Shown here: piece after piece, positions 7,700 through 16,949 of the stretch
How positions within the stretch are numbered: position 1 is the first letter of the stretch
Layout of the letters: each line of letters begins with the position of its first letter
From: Epibacterium ulvae
GTDB taxonomy: Bacteria; Pseudomonadota; Alphaproteobacteria; Rhodobacterales; Rhodobacteraceae
Length of the DNA stretch: 64,000 nt
Direction of reading: 5' to 3'
NCBI RefSeq assembly: GCF_900102795.1
Contig: NZ_FMWG01000004.1
Coordinates: 62,001-126,000, forward strand
Made by a program: the position numbers and the translations under genes
Notes under the pieces: model-generated
What the model saw: only the letters and a program-made list of their open reading frames with translations
Database searches by the model: none
What the model was told of the DNA's origin: nothing

Positions 7700-8737
7700 A
7701 TGACGGATTATTCAGGTACAATTGACGCGCTCGGGCTAAGAGAATGGTGCGATGGGGGTGTCGAGGCTGGCGGTCCGATGACAATGGAGCAGCTGCTCAA
7801 TGCAACCAACGGCACTGCCACAGATGACAAAGGCTTTTTGTCGACCCCATTTCCATCCTTGGATGTGCTTCACAATGCTTGTGGCGCCATCCCCAGAACA
7901 CGCGACATGACGGCTGGAATCGAAGACCTCTTTTTAGCAGTCAAAGCCCCGCTCAAGGCTGTTCTTGATCCGATAACGCAACCCCTAAGCTGGGCCTTAG
8001 ATGGGGCATTGGCAGGCATATTGGCCCTACCTTGGATGGTCACCATCCCTCTGATCATGCTGTTGGTCTTTTATGCGACCCGATCTTTGAAAACCACATT
8101 TATGGTTTTCGGAGGTCTTTTGGTTCTCTCACTCATTGATCACTATACCTATGCAATGCAAACCCTTGCGATCATAATGGTGTGCACTGTTATTTCGGTT
8201 CTGTTTGGCATTCCCATCGGGATCGCAATGTCGCGCAGTGATCGACTTCAGCGTGTATCGCTGCCGATTTTGGATCTACTTCAAACCCTCCCAACCTTCG
8301 TCTATTTGATCCCTCTGATTTTCCTCTTCAGTGTTACCGAAGCCAAGCTTTATGGCATCGCGATTATTCTTTATGCGATTGTACCGGTCATCCGCCTGAC
8401 AGACTTGGGCATCCGCCTTGTGGACAAAGATGTTTTGGAAGCGGTGGATAGCTTTGGCATGAGCTCTCGCCAGCGTCTCATGGGGGTCGAAATACCGCTC
8501 GCCATGCCGAATATTATGGCGGGTGTGAACCAAACCATCATGATGTCCCTCGCGATGGTTGTGATTGCGTCTCTCGTGTCGGCTCCCGGCCTTGGAACGC
8601 TGGTGCTGCGCGGCATCAATAAACTCGAACTCGGTGTGGGACTGGTGGCTGGTCTAGGCATCGTGATCCTCGCCATTCTTCTGGACCGCGTCACCAAAAC
8701 CGCAATGGCACGCGTTAACCGTTCAATGGAGAGCTAA
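7700..8737 (+). CDS. ProW-type glycine betaine ABC transporter permease
   Basis: The 345-residue membrane protein has a long N-terminal soluble segment, then hydrophobic spans from about residue 100. The binding-protein-dependent permease core (about 140-335) includes the EAA-like loop EAVDSFGMSSRQRLMGVEIPLAMPNIMAGVNQ. Length and the large N-terminus fit ProW of the ProVWX/OpuA type. It is followed two bases later by the ATPase gene. Confidence 0.87.
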   Translation: MTDYSGTIDALGLREWCDGGVEAGGPMTMEQLLNATNGTATDDKGFLSTPFPSLDVLHNACGAIPRTRDMTAGIEDLFLAVKAPLKAVLDPITQPLSWALDGALAGILALPWMVTIPLIMLLVFYATRSLKTTFMVFGGLLVLSLIDHYTYAMQTLAIIMVCTVISVLFGIPIGIAMSRSDRLQRVSLPILDLLQTLPTFVYLIPLIFLFSVTEAKLYGIAIILYAIVPVIRLTDLGIRLVDKDVLEAVDSFGMSSRQRLMGVEIPLAMPNIMAGVNQTIMMSLAMVVIASLVSAPGLGTLVLRGINKLELGVGLVAGLGIVILAILLDRVTKTAMARVNRSMES

Positions 8738-8739
8738 TC

Positions 8740-9795
8740 ATGTTTGATCAACAAAGCTCGAAAACCCCAAAAATCGCAATCCGCAATCTGTACAAGATTT
8801 TTGGAACCAGTCCAGAAACAATGGTTGATCTTGCCAAGTCTGGAATGGCGAAACCTGAAATGCTGAAACAGCACCAACACGTGCTGGGTTTGGACGATAT
8901 CAATATCGACATGATGGCCGGGGAAATCACAGTCATTATGGGGCTTTCGGGATCTGGTAAATCTACATTGATCCGTCACTTGAACCGCCTGATCGAACCC
9001 ACCGATGGTCAGGTTCTATTAGATGGCGAAGACGTCACGCAGCTCTCAGCCTCAGGGCTTCAACAACTGCGTCACAAGAAGATGTCGATGGTGTTTCAAA
9101 AATTTGCACTCTTGCCACACCGGACCGTTCTGGAAAATGCAGCACTGGGACCGATTGTGCGGGGCGAACCCGCAGGCCCTGCAAAGGAAAACGCCAAACG
9201 TTGGCTCGAACGGGTCGGCCTTGCAGGCTATGAGGCGAACTATCCGCATCAACTGTCCGGCGGCATGCAACAAAGGGTCGGCATTGCACGCGCCCTATGT
9301 TCTGAAGCTGAAATCATGTTGATGGACGAAGCCTTTTCGGCGCTGGACCCCATCATTCGCACGGACATGCAAAGCCTGCTTCTTGAACTTCAGGAAGAGC
9401 TGCATAAGACGATTATCTTCATCACACATGATCTGGACGAAGCTCTGCGCCTCGCGGATCACCTCGTGGTTCTAAAGGATGGCCGCGTCGTGCAGCAAGG
9501 AGAACCGCAAGGGATTATTCTCAATCCCGAAGATGCCTACATTGAGACATTCGTTGGCGATATCAACCGCGCGCGCGTACTCCGCGTGCGCTCTATCCAA
9601 TCGAGTGATCCAGCCCCTGCCGGATCAGAAACCATATCAGCAACGGCAACGCTCGAAGATGCGATCGAGCGCGCAAAGGGCAACCCTGACGTAATCTTTT
9701 CTGTCTCAGAAGGGAATTCCACACAGGGCAGCTTGAATATGCGACACGTTTTCAAATCTCTAGTCCCGCGTCGCCCTAGTGAAGAAACCAACTAA
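8740..9795 (+). CDS. ProV-type glycine betaine ABC transporter ATP-binding protein
   Basis: A 351-residue ABC ATPase with Walker A GLSGSGKST near residue 70, signature LSGGMQQR near 173, Walker B IMLMDEAFSALDP near 190 and the switch histidine in FITHDLDEAL. The N-terminal extension around KSGMAKPEMLKQHQHVLGL before the first strand is characteristic of ProV/OpuAA. The C-terminal region after residue 245 is short for a paired CBS module (family members are often near 400 residues), so osmosensing through CBS domains may be reduced or absent. It completes the ProX-ProW-ProV transporter. Confidence 0.9.
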   Translation: MFDQQSSKTPKIAIRNLYKIFGTSPETMVDLAKSGMAKPEMLKQHQHVLGLDDINIDMMAGEITVIMGLSGSGKSTLIRHLNRLIEPTDGQVLLDGEDVTQLSASGLQQLRHKKMSMVFQKFALLPHRTVLENAALGPIVRGEPAGPAKENAKRWLERVGLAGYEANYPHQLSGGMQQRVGIARALCSEAEIMLMDEAFSALDPIIRTDMQSLLLELQEELHKTIIFITHDLDEALRLADHLVVLKDGRVVQQGEPQGIILNPEDAYIETFVGDINRARVLRVRSIQSSDPAPAGSETISATATLEDAIERAKGNPDVIFSVSEGNSTQGSLNMRHVFKSLVPRRPSEETN

Positions 9796-9808
9796 CACTG
9801 GCTGCAAT

Positions 9809-9852
9809 CCGGCATGTTCAGAAATGTAGTCTCTCTAAAACATGCCGGTTTT
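9809..9852 (+). terminator. intrinsic terminator after proV-type gene
   Basis: CCGGCATGTT (9809-9818) pairs with AACATGCCGG (9839-9848), followed by TTTT. It lies 14 bases after the ATPase stop and separates that operon from the convergent LysR gene. Confidence 0.7.
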
Positions 9853-9931
9853 CTTGGCGGACGATATAACCTGGCATGCGCGTTGTCAGAGGACCAACAA
9901 TCATTTGCCAAAGCTGCTTGCAAGCCACAGG

Positions 9932-10831
9932 CTATTTTCGCTGTAGGTTTTCCAACAAAGCCAAACATTTCTCAGCAAGCGCGTTTTGCGCCCCATACCG
10001 CGTCAGGCGGGCAAATAGTTTGGTGTTTTTCGAATGCCATGACACAGGTAACTCAATGAGATCGCCGCGGTTTAAATAGTCATCCACAAATCTGCGCCAC
10101 CCTAACCCAAGTCCTTGGCCTGAAACTGCGGCCTGAAGCAGATAGACATAGCTGTCAAATTCTTCAGAGACTTGCCAGCCATTATATTCAGGATGCGCTG
10201 AACTCCAATCATCCCAATCCATCCAACCATAGTTTTCTTTTTGTAACTTCAACAACATGGGCGGATCACATCGCCCTTCCAAAGCGCGTTGCGCCTGCTC
10301 AACTATTTCGGCGCTGCCAACCGGTTTAATTTCTTCGTCGCATACAACGACGTGTTTCCGTTCAGGTGGCTCAGCGGAATATTGAAAGACAATATCCGCC
10401 CCGGTTTCAACTGCTGCTTGAAGCAGGTTATATTCAACGGTCATAATGCGCAGCTCCACATCCCGCCCCATTTTTTGACGCAGGGTGGCATATAGCGGCA
10501 TCAACAACAAATGTGATACGGAATGAGAGCAAACAATCGTCACCCGCTCTTCAACCTGCCGAAGCGACTGAACCGCTGTTTGTAATGCTTCAAGGCTCTG
10601 TACCACGCTCGTATAAAACTGACTGCCTTTTGGTGTCAGGCAAATCGGCGATTTGTCCCGATAAAACAATTCCGTCCCGTATCGGATTTCTAAATTTCGG
10701 ATATGTCGGCTCACTGCGGGCTGAGACGTATTCAATTCTTCTGCTGCGCGCGCAAACCCTTGCAATCGTGCTGCCGCTTCAAAGGCAACAAGAGGGCTGA
10801 GTGAGGGAAGATTATACTTTCGAGATGACAT
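9932..10831 (-). CDS. LysR family transcriptional regulator
   Basis: A 299-residue LysR protein starting MSSRKYNLPSL. The winged HTH covers about residues 8-66 (AAEELNTSQPAVSRHIRNLE), followed by the effector domain. The motif order resembles the GcvA-like branch. An upstream in-frame ATG (10912) would add 27 residues of unlikely sequence, so the start at 10831 is preferred. It is divergent from the racemase-sulfotransferase-PAPS operon starting at 10930, and LysR proteins usually control such a divergent neighbour. Confidence 0.85.
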   Translation of the reverse strand: MSSRKYNLPSLSPLVAFEAAARLQGFARAAEELNTSQPAVSRHIRNLEIRYGTELFYRDKSPICLTPKGSQFYTSVVQSLEALQTAVQSLRQVEERVTIVCSHSVSHLLLMPLYATLRQKMGRDVELRIMTVEYNLLQAAVETGADIVFQYSAEPPERKHVVVCDEEIKPVGSAEIVEQAQRALEGRCDPPMLLKLQKENYGWMDWDDWSSAHPEYNGWQVSEEFDSYVYLLQAAVSGQGLGLGWRRFVDDYLNRGDLIELPVSWHSKNTKLFARLTRYGAQNALAEKCLALLENLQRK

Positions 10832-10929
10832 ATCATTTTTGATATGCTTGGCCGTACGAAAAAGCAATAGAAACACGAAACGCAAACAATCATTCTCTGG
10901 CGCAGTAACCAAACGAACAGAGATGTTTC

Positions 10930-11766
10930 ATGACCAAATACGAGAAGCCGACCAAATGGGCGAACCCCAAGGTCAAACTGTTCCCCCATCAGGTGGGTTT
11001 CACCTGCCCACCCCATGATTACGACGCGGCACCATCAGATTTCTTGCGCATGTCGCCGCGCAGCGTGGGCGTGCATGGCCGGATGCTACACGTACCGGAC
11101 TACGCCCACCGGTTAGATCAGAGGAAAAAGAACTTTGGTCTGCTGGAAGAATTCGTCGAATGCATGGCCAACAATGGCGTCGACGTCTGCGGTCAAGTTG
11201 GATCAAACTGGGTCCATGCCAGTGGGCTGGGTGTCGAAGGTATTCGACAGCATTGCGAAATGCTGAGCGACAAATACCAAACACCATTTCACATGTCTGG
11301 CTACGCAATGGTCGAAGCCCTACGCGACCGGAACGTTGAAAAGGTGGCCCTAAACGCCTGCTACCACCGCGATACCTGGTACCAGGGCACTGTTAACTTT
11401 TTGAAAGAAGCTGGGTTTGATGTCGTTTGGGCCGGCAACTTCTTGGATCAGGGCTGGTTTGCCACACAAGACCAAGTCGATGAGTGCATCTGGTGTTTTG
11501 ACGAAGAACTCATCTGGAAGTCCTTTGATTATACCGCCGAAAAAGCGCCAAATGTGGACGCCTATCTGATCAACGGTATGAGCAATTATCGCCGCGAAAG
11601 TGACGGCATTGCCCAGCGTCCAGTTCACTACGAAGTCGAACTCGAAAAACGTCTTGGCACTCCGGTCATCGGCCACGACACCGCCCTTTACTGGCGCATT
11701 TACAAAAGCTTGGGCATTGCCCCAGCAACACAACAGGGCAGCTTGCTCTCTTCTTTGAAAGGTTAA
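10930..11766 (+). CDS. Asp/Glu racemase superfamily protein (maleate isomerase/arylmalonate decarboxylase-like)
   Basis: The 278 residues show the two-lobed pattern of the maleate isomerase/arylmalonate decarboxylase branch. There is an N-lobe with GVDVCGQVGSNW, carrying a possible catalytic C87, a second lobe starting near KVALNACYHRDTWYQG, and the family's closing motif GTPVIGHDTALYWRIYKSLGI at about 240-262. The second-lobe cysteine usually found in a CT-type loop appears replaced (LINGMSNYR), so the chemistry may differ from a two-cysteine isomerase. It lies two bases before the sulfotransferase gene, so it should act in the same pathway. The family call rests on motifs and fold order; the substrate is unknown. 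Confidence 0.6.
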   Translation: MTKYEKPTKWANPKVKLFPHQVGFTCPPHDYDAAPSDFLRMSPRSVGVHGRMLHVPDYAHRLDQRKKNFGLLEEFVECMANNGVDVCGQVGSNWVHASGLGVEGIRQHCEMLSDKYQTPFHMSGYAMVEALRDRNVEKVALNACYHRDTWYQGTVNFLKEAGFDVVWAGNFLDQGWFATQDQVDECIWCFDEELIWKSFDYTAEKAPNVDAYLINGMSNYRRESDGIAQRPVHYEVELEKRLGTPVIGHDTALYWRIYKSLGIAPATQQGSLLSSLKG

Positions 11767-11768
11767 TC

Positions 11769-12521
11769 ATGCATAAGATTGTAGCTCTGTGGGGCATCCC
11801 ACGCTCAACCTCTACCGCTTTCGAATGGATGATGCGCCAGCGCGGCGATCTGGATTGCCTGCATGAACCCTTCGGCGAAGCGTGGTATCAGGGTGAAAAC
11901 CCCATGTGGCCACGGTTTACAACCGGTGCGAAAACAACAGCGGGGCTGACCTTGGAAAGCGTCTGGGACGACATCAAAGCCCGCGCCGAAAAAGGCCCTG
12001 TGTTCATTAAGGATTTTCCTCACTATATCAATCATATGTGGGATCCTGAATTTCTGTCGAACTTCACCCACGCCTTCCTGATCCGCGATCCGGCGAAAAC
12101 GATCACATCATTGTACAACAAATGGCCGGATTTCGACGAACTCGAGGTCGGATTTCCCGAACAACGCGCGTTATTTGACCTGCTGACTGCGCTACACGGC
12201 ACCCCTCCTCCGGTGATCGACAGTGATGATTTGTTGGAAAATCCCAATGAAATGACAGAAGCGTTCTGTGACTCTGTAGGCATCCCCTTCATCGAAAGCG
12301 CCTTGAGCTGGCAGCCGGGTGGCGATCCCTCCGCGCACAGCTGGTGGGATGGCGGCTCATTCCATTCAAACTTGGCGAAATCAACCGGGCTCACCCCACA
12401 AAAGCGCAAATATATCGATCTGGACAAGACACCAGAACGCGTACGCCGTGTGCATCATCGAATGAAACCCCATTACGACCATCTGTTCCAACACCGCCTT
12501 CGCGTGTCTGAAACCGTTTGA
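11769..12521 (+). CDS. PAPS-dependent sulfotransferase family protein
   Basis: This 250-residue protein has the two PAPS-binding elements of sulfotransferases. The 5'-phosphosulfate loop is WGIPRSTSTAFEWMM (about residues 8-22), and the 3'-phosphate motif is FLIRDPAKTITSLY (about 99-112). H37-E-P-F follows the first loop, as in other small-molecule members. No signal peptide or membrane segment is seen, so it is cytoplasmic. It sits two bases after the racemase-like gene and 12 bases before a fused ATP sulfurylase/APS kinase that makes its donor. Acceptor unknown: a hydroxylated betaine, choline or another alcohol is plausible from context. Confidence 0.78.
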   Translation: MHKIVALWGIPRSTSTAFEWMMRQRGDLDCLHEPFGEAWYQGENPMWPRFTTGAKTTAGLTLESVWDDIKARAEKGPVFIKDFPHYINHMWDPEFLSNFTHAFLIRDPAKTITSLYNKWPDFDELEVGFPEQRALFDLLTALHGTPPPVIDSDDLLENPNEMTEAFCDSVGIPFIESALSWQPGGDPSAHSWWDGGSFHSNLAKSTGLTPQKRKYIDLDKTPERVRRVHHRMKPHYDHLFQHRLRVSETV

Positions 12522-12533
12522 AAGAAGGCCCCA

Positions 12534-14291
12534 ATGAACAAGAAAATTCAAAGTAACTCAAAGTCTTATAAACTTGATTACCCACCTTACGGCCCGATAC
12601 CCGAACTTTATGTCTCTTATGAGTCAGCCCAAAAGCTGAAAGTAGAGGCCGCAGAACTCACAAGCCATACCCTCACGCCGCGCCAGATTTGTGATCTGGA
12701 ACTCCTGATGAACGGCGGATTTTACCCGCTAAAGGGATTTCTGTCCGAAGCTGATTATAATGGTGTCGTTGACGACATGCGACTGGCAGATGGCCGCCTG
12801 TGGCCCATGCCCATTACCCTTGATGTGTCCGAAGGCTTTGCCGATGCCATTGAGCTGGGCCAAGATATTGCCCTGCGCGATCAGGAAGGCGTCATTCTTG
12901 CAACGATGACGGTCACCGACCGCTGGACCCCGGATAAGGCGCGCGAGGCAGAAAAGGTATTCGGAGCCGACGATCAGGCGCATCCTGCGGTGAACTACCT
13001 CCATCATGAAGCTGGCAAAGTATATCTGGGTGGACCAGTCACAGGCATTCAAACCCCGGTCCACTATGATTTCAAAGCCCGCCGCGATACCCCCAACGAA
13101 CTGCGGGCCTTTTTCCGCAAAGTCGGATGGCGCAAAATCGTGGCCTTTCAAACAAGAAATCCATTGCATCGCGCGCATCAAGAATTGACATTTCGTGCCG
13201 CAAAGGAAGCAGAAGCAAACCTGTTGATCCATCCAGTGGTGGGCATGACAAAGCCAGGTGATGTGGATCACTTTACCCGTGTCCGCTGCTACGAAGCTGT
13301 GTTGGACAAGTACCCCGCCTCAACCACTTCCATGTCACTTCTTAATCTCGCGATGCGTATGGCCGGCCCACGAGAGGCGGTCTGGCATGGGCTTATTCGA
13401 CGCAACCATGGCTGTACCCATATTATCATTGGTCGCGATCACGCTGGCCCAGGGAAAAACAGCCAGGGCGATGATTTCTATGGCCCTTATGACGCGCAGG
13501 ATCTGTTTAATGCTCATAAGGAAGAAATCGGCATCGAAATGGTCGATTTCAAACACATGGTCTACGTGCAGGAACGCGCGCAATATGAACCAGCTGATGA
13601 AATCACAGATAAGGACAAGGTGACAATTCTGAATATTTCAGGAACTGAACTGCGCCGCAGGTTGGCGGAAGGGCTGGAAATTCCAGAATGGTTCAGTTTT
13701 CCTGAAGTTGTTACAGAACTCAGAAAAACCAAGCCACCGCGCGCGAAACAAGGGTTTACCGTCTTTTTCACCGGGTTTTCGGGATCGGGAAAATCGACCA
13801 TTGCAAATGCGCTTATGATGAAACTCATGGAAATGGGGGGGCGACCGGTGACATTGCTGGATGGCGATCTTGTACGCAAAAACCTCTCTTCCGAACTCGG
13901 GTTTTCAAAAGAGCATCGCGATCTGAATATTCGTCGCATTGGTTATGTTGCATCCGAAATTACCAAAAATGGCGGCATCGCCATCTGCGCCCCAATTGCA
14001 CCCTATGCCACAACGCGCCGCGCTGTGCGCGAAGACATTGAAGCCTTTGGCGCCTTTGTCGAAGTCCATATTGCAACCACAATCGAAGAATGCGAACGGC
14101 GCGACCGGAAAGGCCTTTATAAACTCGCCCGTGCCGGAAAAATCAAAGAGTTCACAGGTATTTCCGACCCATATGATGTGCCACAAACGCCAGAGCTACG
14201 CTTGGAAACCGAAGGCACTGATGTCGACAATTGCGCCCATCAGGTGGTGCTCAAGCTTGAGCAGATGGGGCTGATCTCTGGCGCATGGTAG
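12534..14291 (+). CDS. bifunctional sulfate adenylyltransferase / adenylylsulfate kinase
   Basis: The 585 residues fuse an ATP sulfurylase (about 1-390) to an APS kinase (about 410-585). The sulfurylase part has the nucleotide-binding QTRNPLHRAH motif near 205 and GRDHAGPG near 300. The kinase part has the P-loop GFSGSGKST near 420 and the DGDLVRKNL and GFSKEHRDLN motifs. Together they convert sulfate and ATP to APS and then PAPS. Plain assimilation to cysteine does not need PAPS in many alphaproteobacteria, and the gene is in an operon with a sulfotransferase, so it most likely supplies PAPS to it. Gene names sat and cysC apply to the two halves. Confidence 0.93.
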   Translation: MNKKIQSNSKSYKLDYPPYGPIPELYVSYESAQKLKVEAAELTSHTLTPRQICDLELLMNGGFYPLKGFLSEADYNGVVDDMRLADGRLWPMPITLDVSEGFADAIELGQDIALRDQEGVILATMTVTDRWTPDKAREAEKVFGADDQAHPAVNYLHHEAGKVYLGGPVTGIQTPVHYDFKARRDTPNELRAFFRKVGWRKIVAFQTRNPLHRAHQELTFRAAKEAEANLLIHPVVGMTKPGDVDHFTRVRCYEAVLDKYPASTTSMSLLNLAMRMAGPREAVWHGLIRRNHGCTHIIIGRDHAGPGKNSQGDDFYGPYDAQDLFNAHKEEIGIEMVDFKHMVYVQERAQYEPADEITDKDKVTILNISGTELRRRLAEGLEIPEWFSFPEVVTELRKTKPPRAKQGFTVFFTGFSGSGKSTIANALMMKLMEMGGRPVTLLDGDLVRKNLSSELGFSKEHRDLNIRRIGYVASEITKNGGIAICAPIAPYATTRRAVREDIEAFGAFVEVHIATTIEECERRDRKGLYKLARAGKIKEFTGISDPYDVPQTPELRLETEGTDVDNCAHQVVLKLEQMGLISGAW

Positions 14292-14367
14292 GAACAAGGT
14301 GACGGATTAAGCCGCCATTGGTCCTAAGACCATACCGTGGACCACGCCCAAGTGAACACAAATGAAA

Positions 14368-14410
14368 GTCAGGCATCCATAACTGATCAGACAAATCAGC
14401 GGGGCCTGAC
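14368..14410. terminator. nested hairpin between convergent genes
   Basis: GTCAGGC (14368-14374) pairs with GCCTGAC (14404-14410), with an inner CTGAT/ATCAG stem. It lies between the convergent sat/cysC and hipA genes. No T-run follows on the plus strand, so its role as a terminator is uncertain. Confidence 0.3.
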
Positions 14411-14511
14411 ATCCCCTACTCTAGTTCAGACATAAATCAGTGCACTTCAAACATATAACATTTTAAAATCAATGTATTAAAGAGATTTCAGCGCGCATTC
14501 AGGCACAAATA

Positions 14512-15741
14512 CTATTCCCAGCCTCTGGCCTCTGCCATTTTGCTATAAATATCCTGCAGCAGCCGCTCAGGCACCTGATGTTTTGCCGCCATTTCCGGCC
14601 AGCAGCTCAGGGCGGCATCCACCGCGTCAATGATTTCATCACGTCGCTTGGCGCGGATACCCCCAACCTCTGCCACTTTCGAAAACGCCGCCCGCCCGGG
14701 GAACCGCCCTTCCCCGGCAATAGCCATGGAATGCTCTCCCCCGGGTCCCAAATCAAAGGTGACGTCAAAAGCGGGGGCAAGCTGCCAGCTGCCGCTCATA
14801 TCCATCAAAAACGCATGATTGCGAATATGGTCATCCCGGCTTATGGCACGCACGTTAAACACCATTCGACGGAACAGTTCTTCGGCGGTGTCCGCCTTGT
14901 TGCGGCAGATCCCCTTGGCCAATCGCATCAACTCCAGATAGTCGAACACGCCGTGCTGCAACCCGGTGTCCAACAGCCCCGCAACAGAGGCCATATGCAC
15001 CCGCCTGCCCGCTTCCCGGTCAAACCGTTGTGTCCCAAAGAAACGCTCCTGTTTTCCCTCAAGCGCAAACATCGGCCGGGAGGTGATCCCCGCCACACGC
15101 ATCATCTCCCCATAGGCAAGTTCCACTTCGATGGAACCCTTTGCATCCATCGATCCCCGGCCCTTGATCAACACAGGCGTCCAGCCCTGCTCCCAGCTGC
15201 AGCGGTGATCTCTCAGCGTCACACCATCCTCTGCAATCTGCGCCATGAACTTTGGTCGCGCACCCTGGCTGCCACCACTCAGCGCGCGCAGGCGTTGCAG
15301 CACATCGATATCGCTGATCTCTTCGATCCGCGCGACATTGTGTTCAAACCAGCCAAGATCAATATCAGAACGCTCAGCGGGTGTGGTGCTTGGGCGATAC
15401 GTCAGCGCCCCCATGCCATGACATCCAACAAAGGCAAGCCGCTGCATATCATCCAGCTCAGTCGTAGAGGCCCCCGTCGCGCGGATCTCGCGGTCCAGCA
15501 GCAACCGCCCCCAACCATCGGGCAAGCTATCTTCAAAAACCCCCGGCAGACCACGCGCACCACGTAAAAGCCCCACCATCCGCCGCGCTTTTACGGGCCA
15601 GATCAGCAGCGGAGAATTGGCAAATTCGCTATCCCATTCAAACGCAAATCCCCGGCGGGTGGGATCACGGCCAAGCTGTCCAATCGGAGTGGCATGGGAG
15701 CTGTCGTCAAAGGCCAGCGTCACATTCAGACGATCGATCAT
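14512..15741 (-). CDS. HipA-type serine/threonine kinase toxin
   Basis: A 409-residue protein with the HipA layout. The N-terminal region contains LPGVFEDSLPDGWGRLLLDRE (about 85-105), and the kinase region includes a GGSQGARPK loop near 160, VLIKGRG, and the catalytic segment RDDHIRNHAFLMD near 305 followed by APAFDVTF. HipA kinases phosphorylate a translation component (GltX in E. coli) and cause growth arrest. Its start overlaps the antitoxin stop by four bases. On a replicon with parAB, this pair probably supports plasmid maintenance or persistence. Confidence 0.85.
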   Translation of the reverse strand: MIDRLNVTLAFDDSSHATPIGQLGRDPTRRGFAFEWDSEFANSPLLIWPVKARRMVGLLRGARGLPGVFEDSLPDGWGRLLLDREIRATGASTTELDDMQRLAFVGCHGMGALTYRPSTTPAERSDIDLGWFEHNVARIEEISDIDVLQRLRALSGGSQGARPKFMAQIAEDGVTLRDHRCSWEQGWTPVLIKGRGSMDAKGSIEVELAYGEMMRVAGITSRPMFALEGKQERFFGTQRFDREAGRRVHMASVAGLLDTGLQHGVFDYLELMRLAKGICRNKADTAEELFRRMVFNVRAISRDDHIRNHAFLMDMSGSWQLAPAFDVTFDLGPGGEHSMAIAGEGRFPGRAAFSKVAEVGGIRAKRRDEIIDAVDAALSCWPEMAAKHQVPERLLQDIYSKMAEARGWE

Positions 15742-16046
15742 GATGTCCTCCGCGCGCGTCGCCGTGCTGTGGTGCTTTGTTCAAGCTCTTCTAGGCTGGT
15801 ATAATCCGGAGCGGGGAAAAGCGTGTGAAACCCGTCGAGTGCATCAAGAGCTTCGGCAATTGCCAGAAGGTTGGCGAGACTGGTAGAGCCATCCTTTTCG
15901 AACCGCTTCAACGTGGCGATTGAAACCCCGCTACGCGCCGCAACGTCCTGCTGGGTGATGTTCAAGGACAGCCGCCGGGCTTTGGCGGATTGGGCAATGG
16001 TCTGTTGCACATCACTAGCGGTTTGCAGCCCTGCAAGAAGTTTCAT
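15738..16046 (-). CDS. HipB-type XRE antitoxin
   Basis: The 102-residue protein has a Cro/C1-type HTH at about residues 20-75 (LNITQQDVAARSGVSIATLKRFEKDGSTSLANLLAIAEAL) and a short arginine-rich tail. It lies directly upstream of hipA with a four-base overlap, the standard order for HipBA modules. It should neutralise HipA and repress the operon. Confidence 0.85.
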   Translation of the reverse strand: MKLLAGLQTASDVQQTIAQSAKARRLSLNITQQDVAARSGVSIATLKRFEKDGSTSLANLLAIAEALDALDGFHTLFPAPDYTSLEELEQSTTARRRARRTS

Positions 16047-16290
16047 ATATGACCTCTTAAATCACATATCAGACGTTATAGCATCAAATTTGATCCCTTA
16101 ATAGATCTTTCAGAACTTCTAATTCACAGAGTTCAAAATCGTGATTTTTTTACCCCGCTCTTGAAATTTTGCGTACAAGTGCCCTCACCATGGGCGCAGG
16201 AGAAAAACAAAAAAGGCTGGCGCTTGGCAACCCCCCACGCAAGGAGAGCGGATCGCGTTATAGCCGCCACCGGTGCTTATTCTGGCCAGA

Positions 16291-16890
16291 TCAAGATGAC
16301 CCCTCAAGCGCTTCTTTAATACCTGGTTTGCTTTTCCACGCGGGCACCGGCTGATCTTCCCCCTCTTTGGGGATATGTGCAGAGGCTTCGACCAGTTTCA
16401 TCTCAGGAATGTAGCGCGGGCAATTCAGATAGATGTGATGGGTCGTCACCTCGACCAAACGTTTTGCACCGGGAAATTCTGTCAGCCGTGGATGATCATC
16501 ATGCACCTGTGCTGTGCCGTTAATCCGCACACGTAAGTACCGTTTGCCTTCCTCAGCCTCAAATCGCATGAACAACATGCCAATGTTTGGATTGTCCTCG
16601 ATATTGCCCAGCGACTTATACATCCGGTTGCCATCAAAATCCGGGAAAACAAGTGTGTTCGACCCGGTGATTTTGACAAACCCTTTCGGCCCCCCCTTAA
16701 ATGAGCAATCCGTGTTTTCGCCCGCGGATGTTGCGAGAAAAAAATATGTCGATTCTGCAATAAAATCACGATACCCGAATTGATCATCGTCAAAGTTGGT
16801 CACCTTAGTGGCTTTGTTGATCAGATCAGCGACTTTGCGCGCGTTATACCGATCTTGCAGCGTGCGGCTGCCCTCCCCAAACATCTCCAT
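16291..16890 (-). CDS. pyridoxamine 5'-phosphate oxidase family (FMN-binding) protein
   Basis: A 199-residue protein starting MEMFGEGSRTLQ, chosen because AAAGGA lies about seven bases upstream. It has the split-barrel pattern of PNPOx-like proteins: YFFLATSAGENTDCSFKGG near 45-65, LVFPDFDGNRMYKSLGNI, NPNIGMLFM, and RVRINGTAQV. Such proteins bind FMN or F420 and are often oxidoreductases of unknown substrate. It is 59 bases downstream of the nitrilase gene in the same direction, so the two are likely co-transcribed and share control by the AraC protein. Confidence 0.8.
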   Translation of the reverse strand: MEMFGEGSRTLQDRYNARKVADLINKATKVTNFDDDQFGYRDFIAESTYFFLATSAGENTDCSFKGGPKGFVKITGSNTLVFPDFDGNRMYKSLGNIEDNPNIGMLFMRFEAEEGKRYLRVRINGTAQVHDDHPRLTEFPGAKRLVEVTTHHIYLNCPRYIPEMKLVEASAHIPKEGEDQPVPAWKSKPGIKEALEGSS

Positions 16891-16949
16891 GATGTGTTTC
16901 CTTTTTCGAAATAAAAGTTGGGCCGGCACAAGGCCGACCCACTCGCTCG

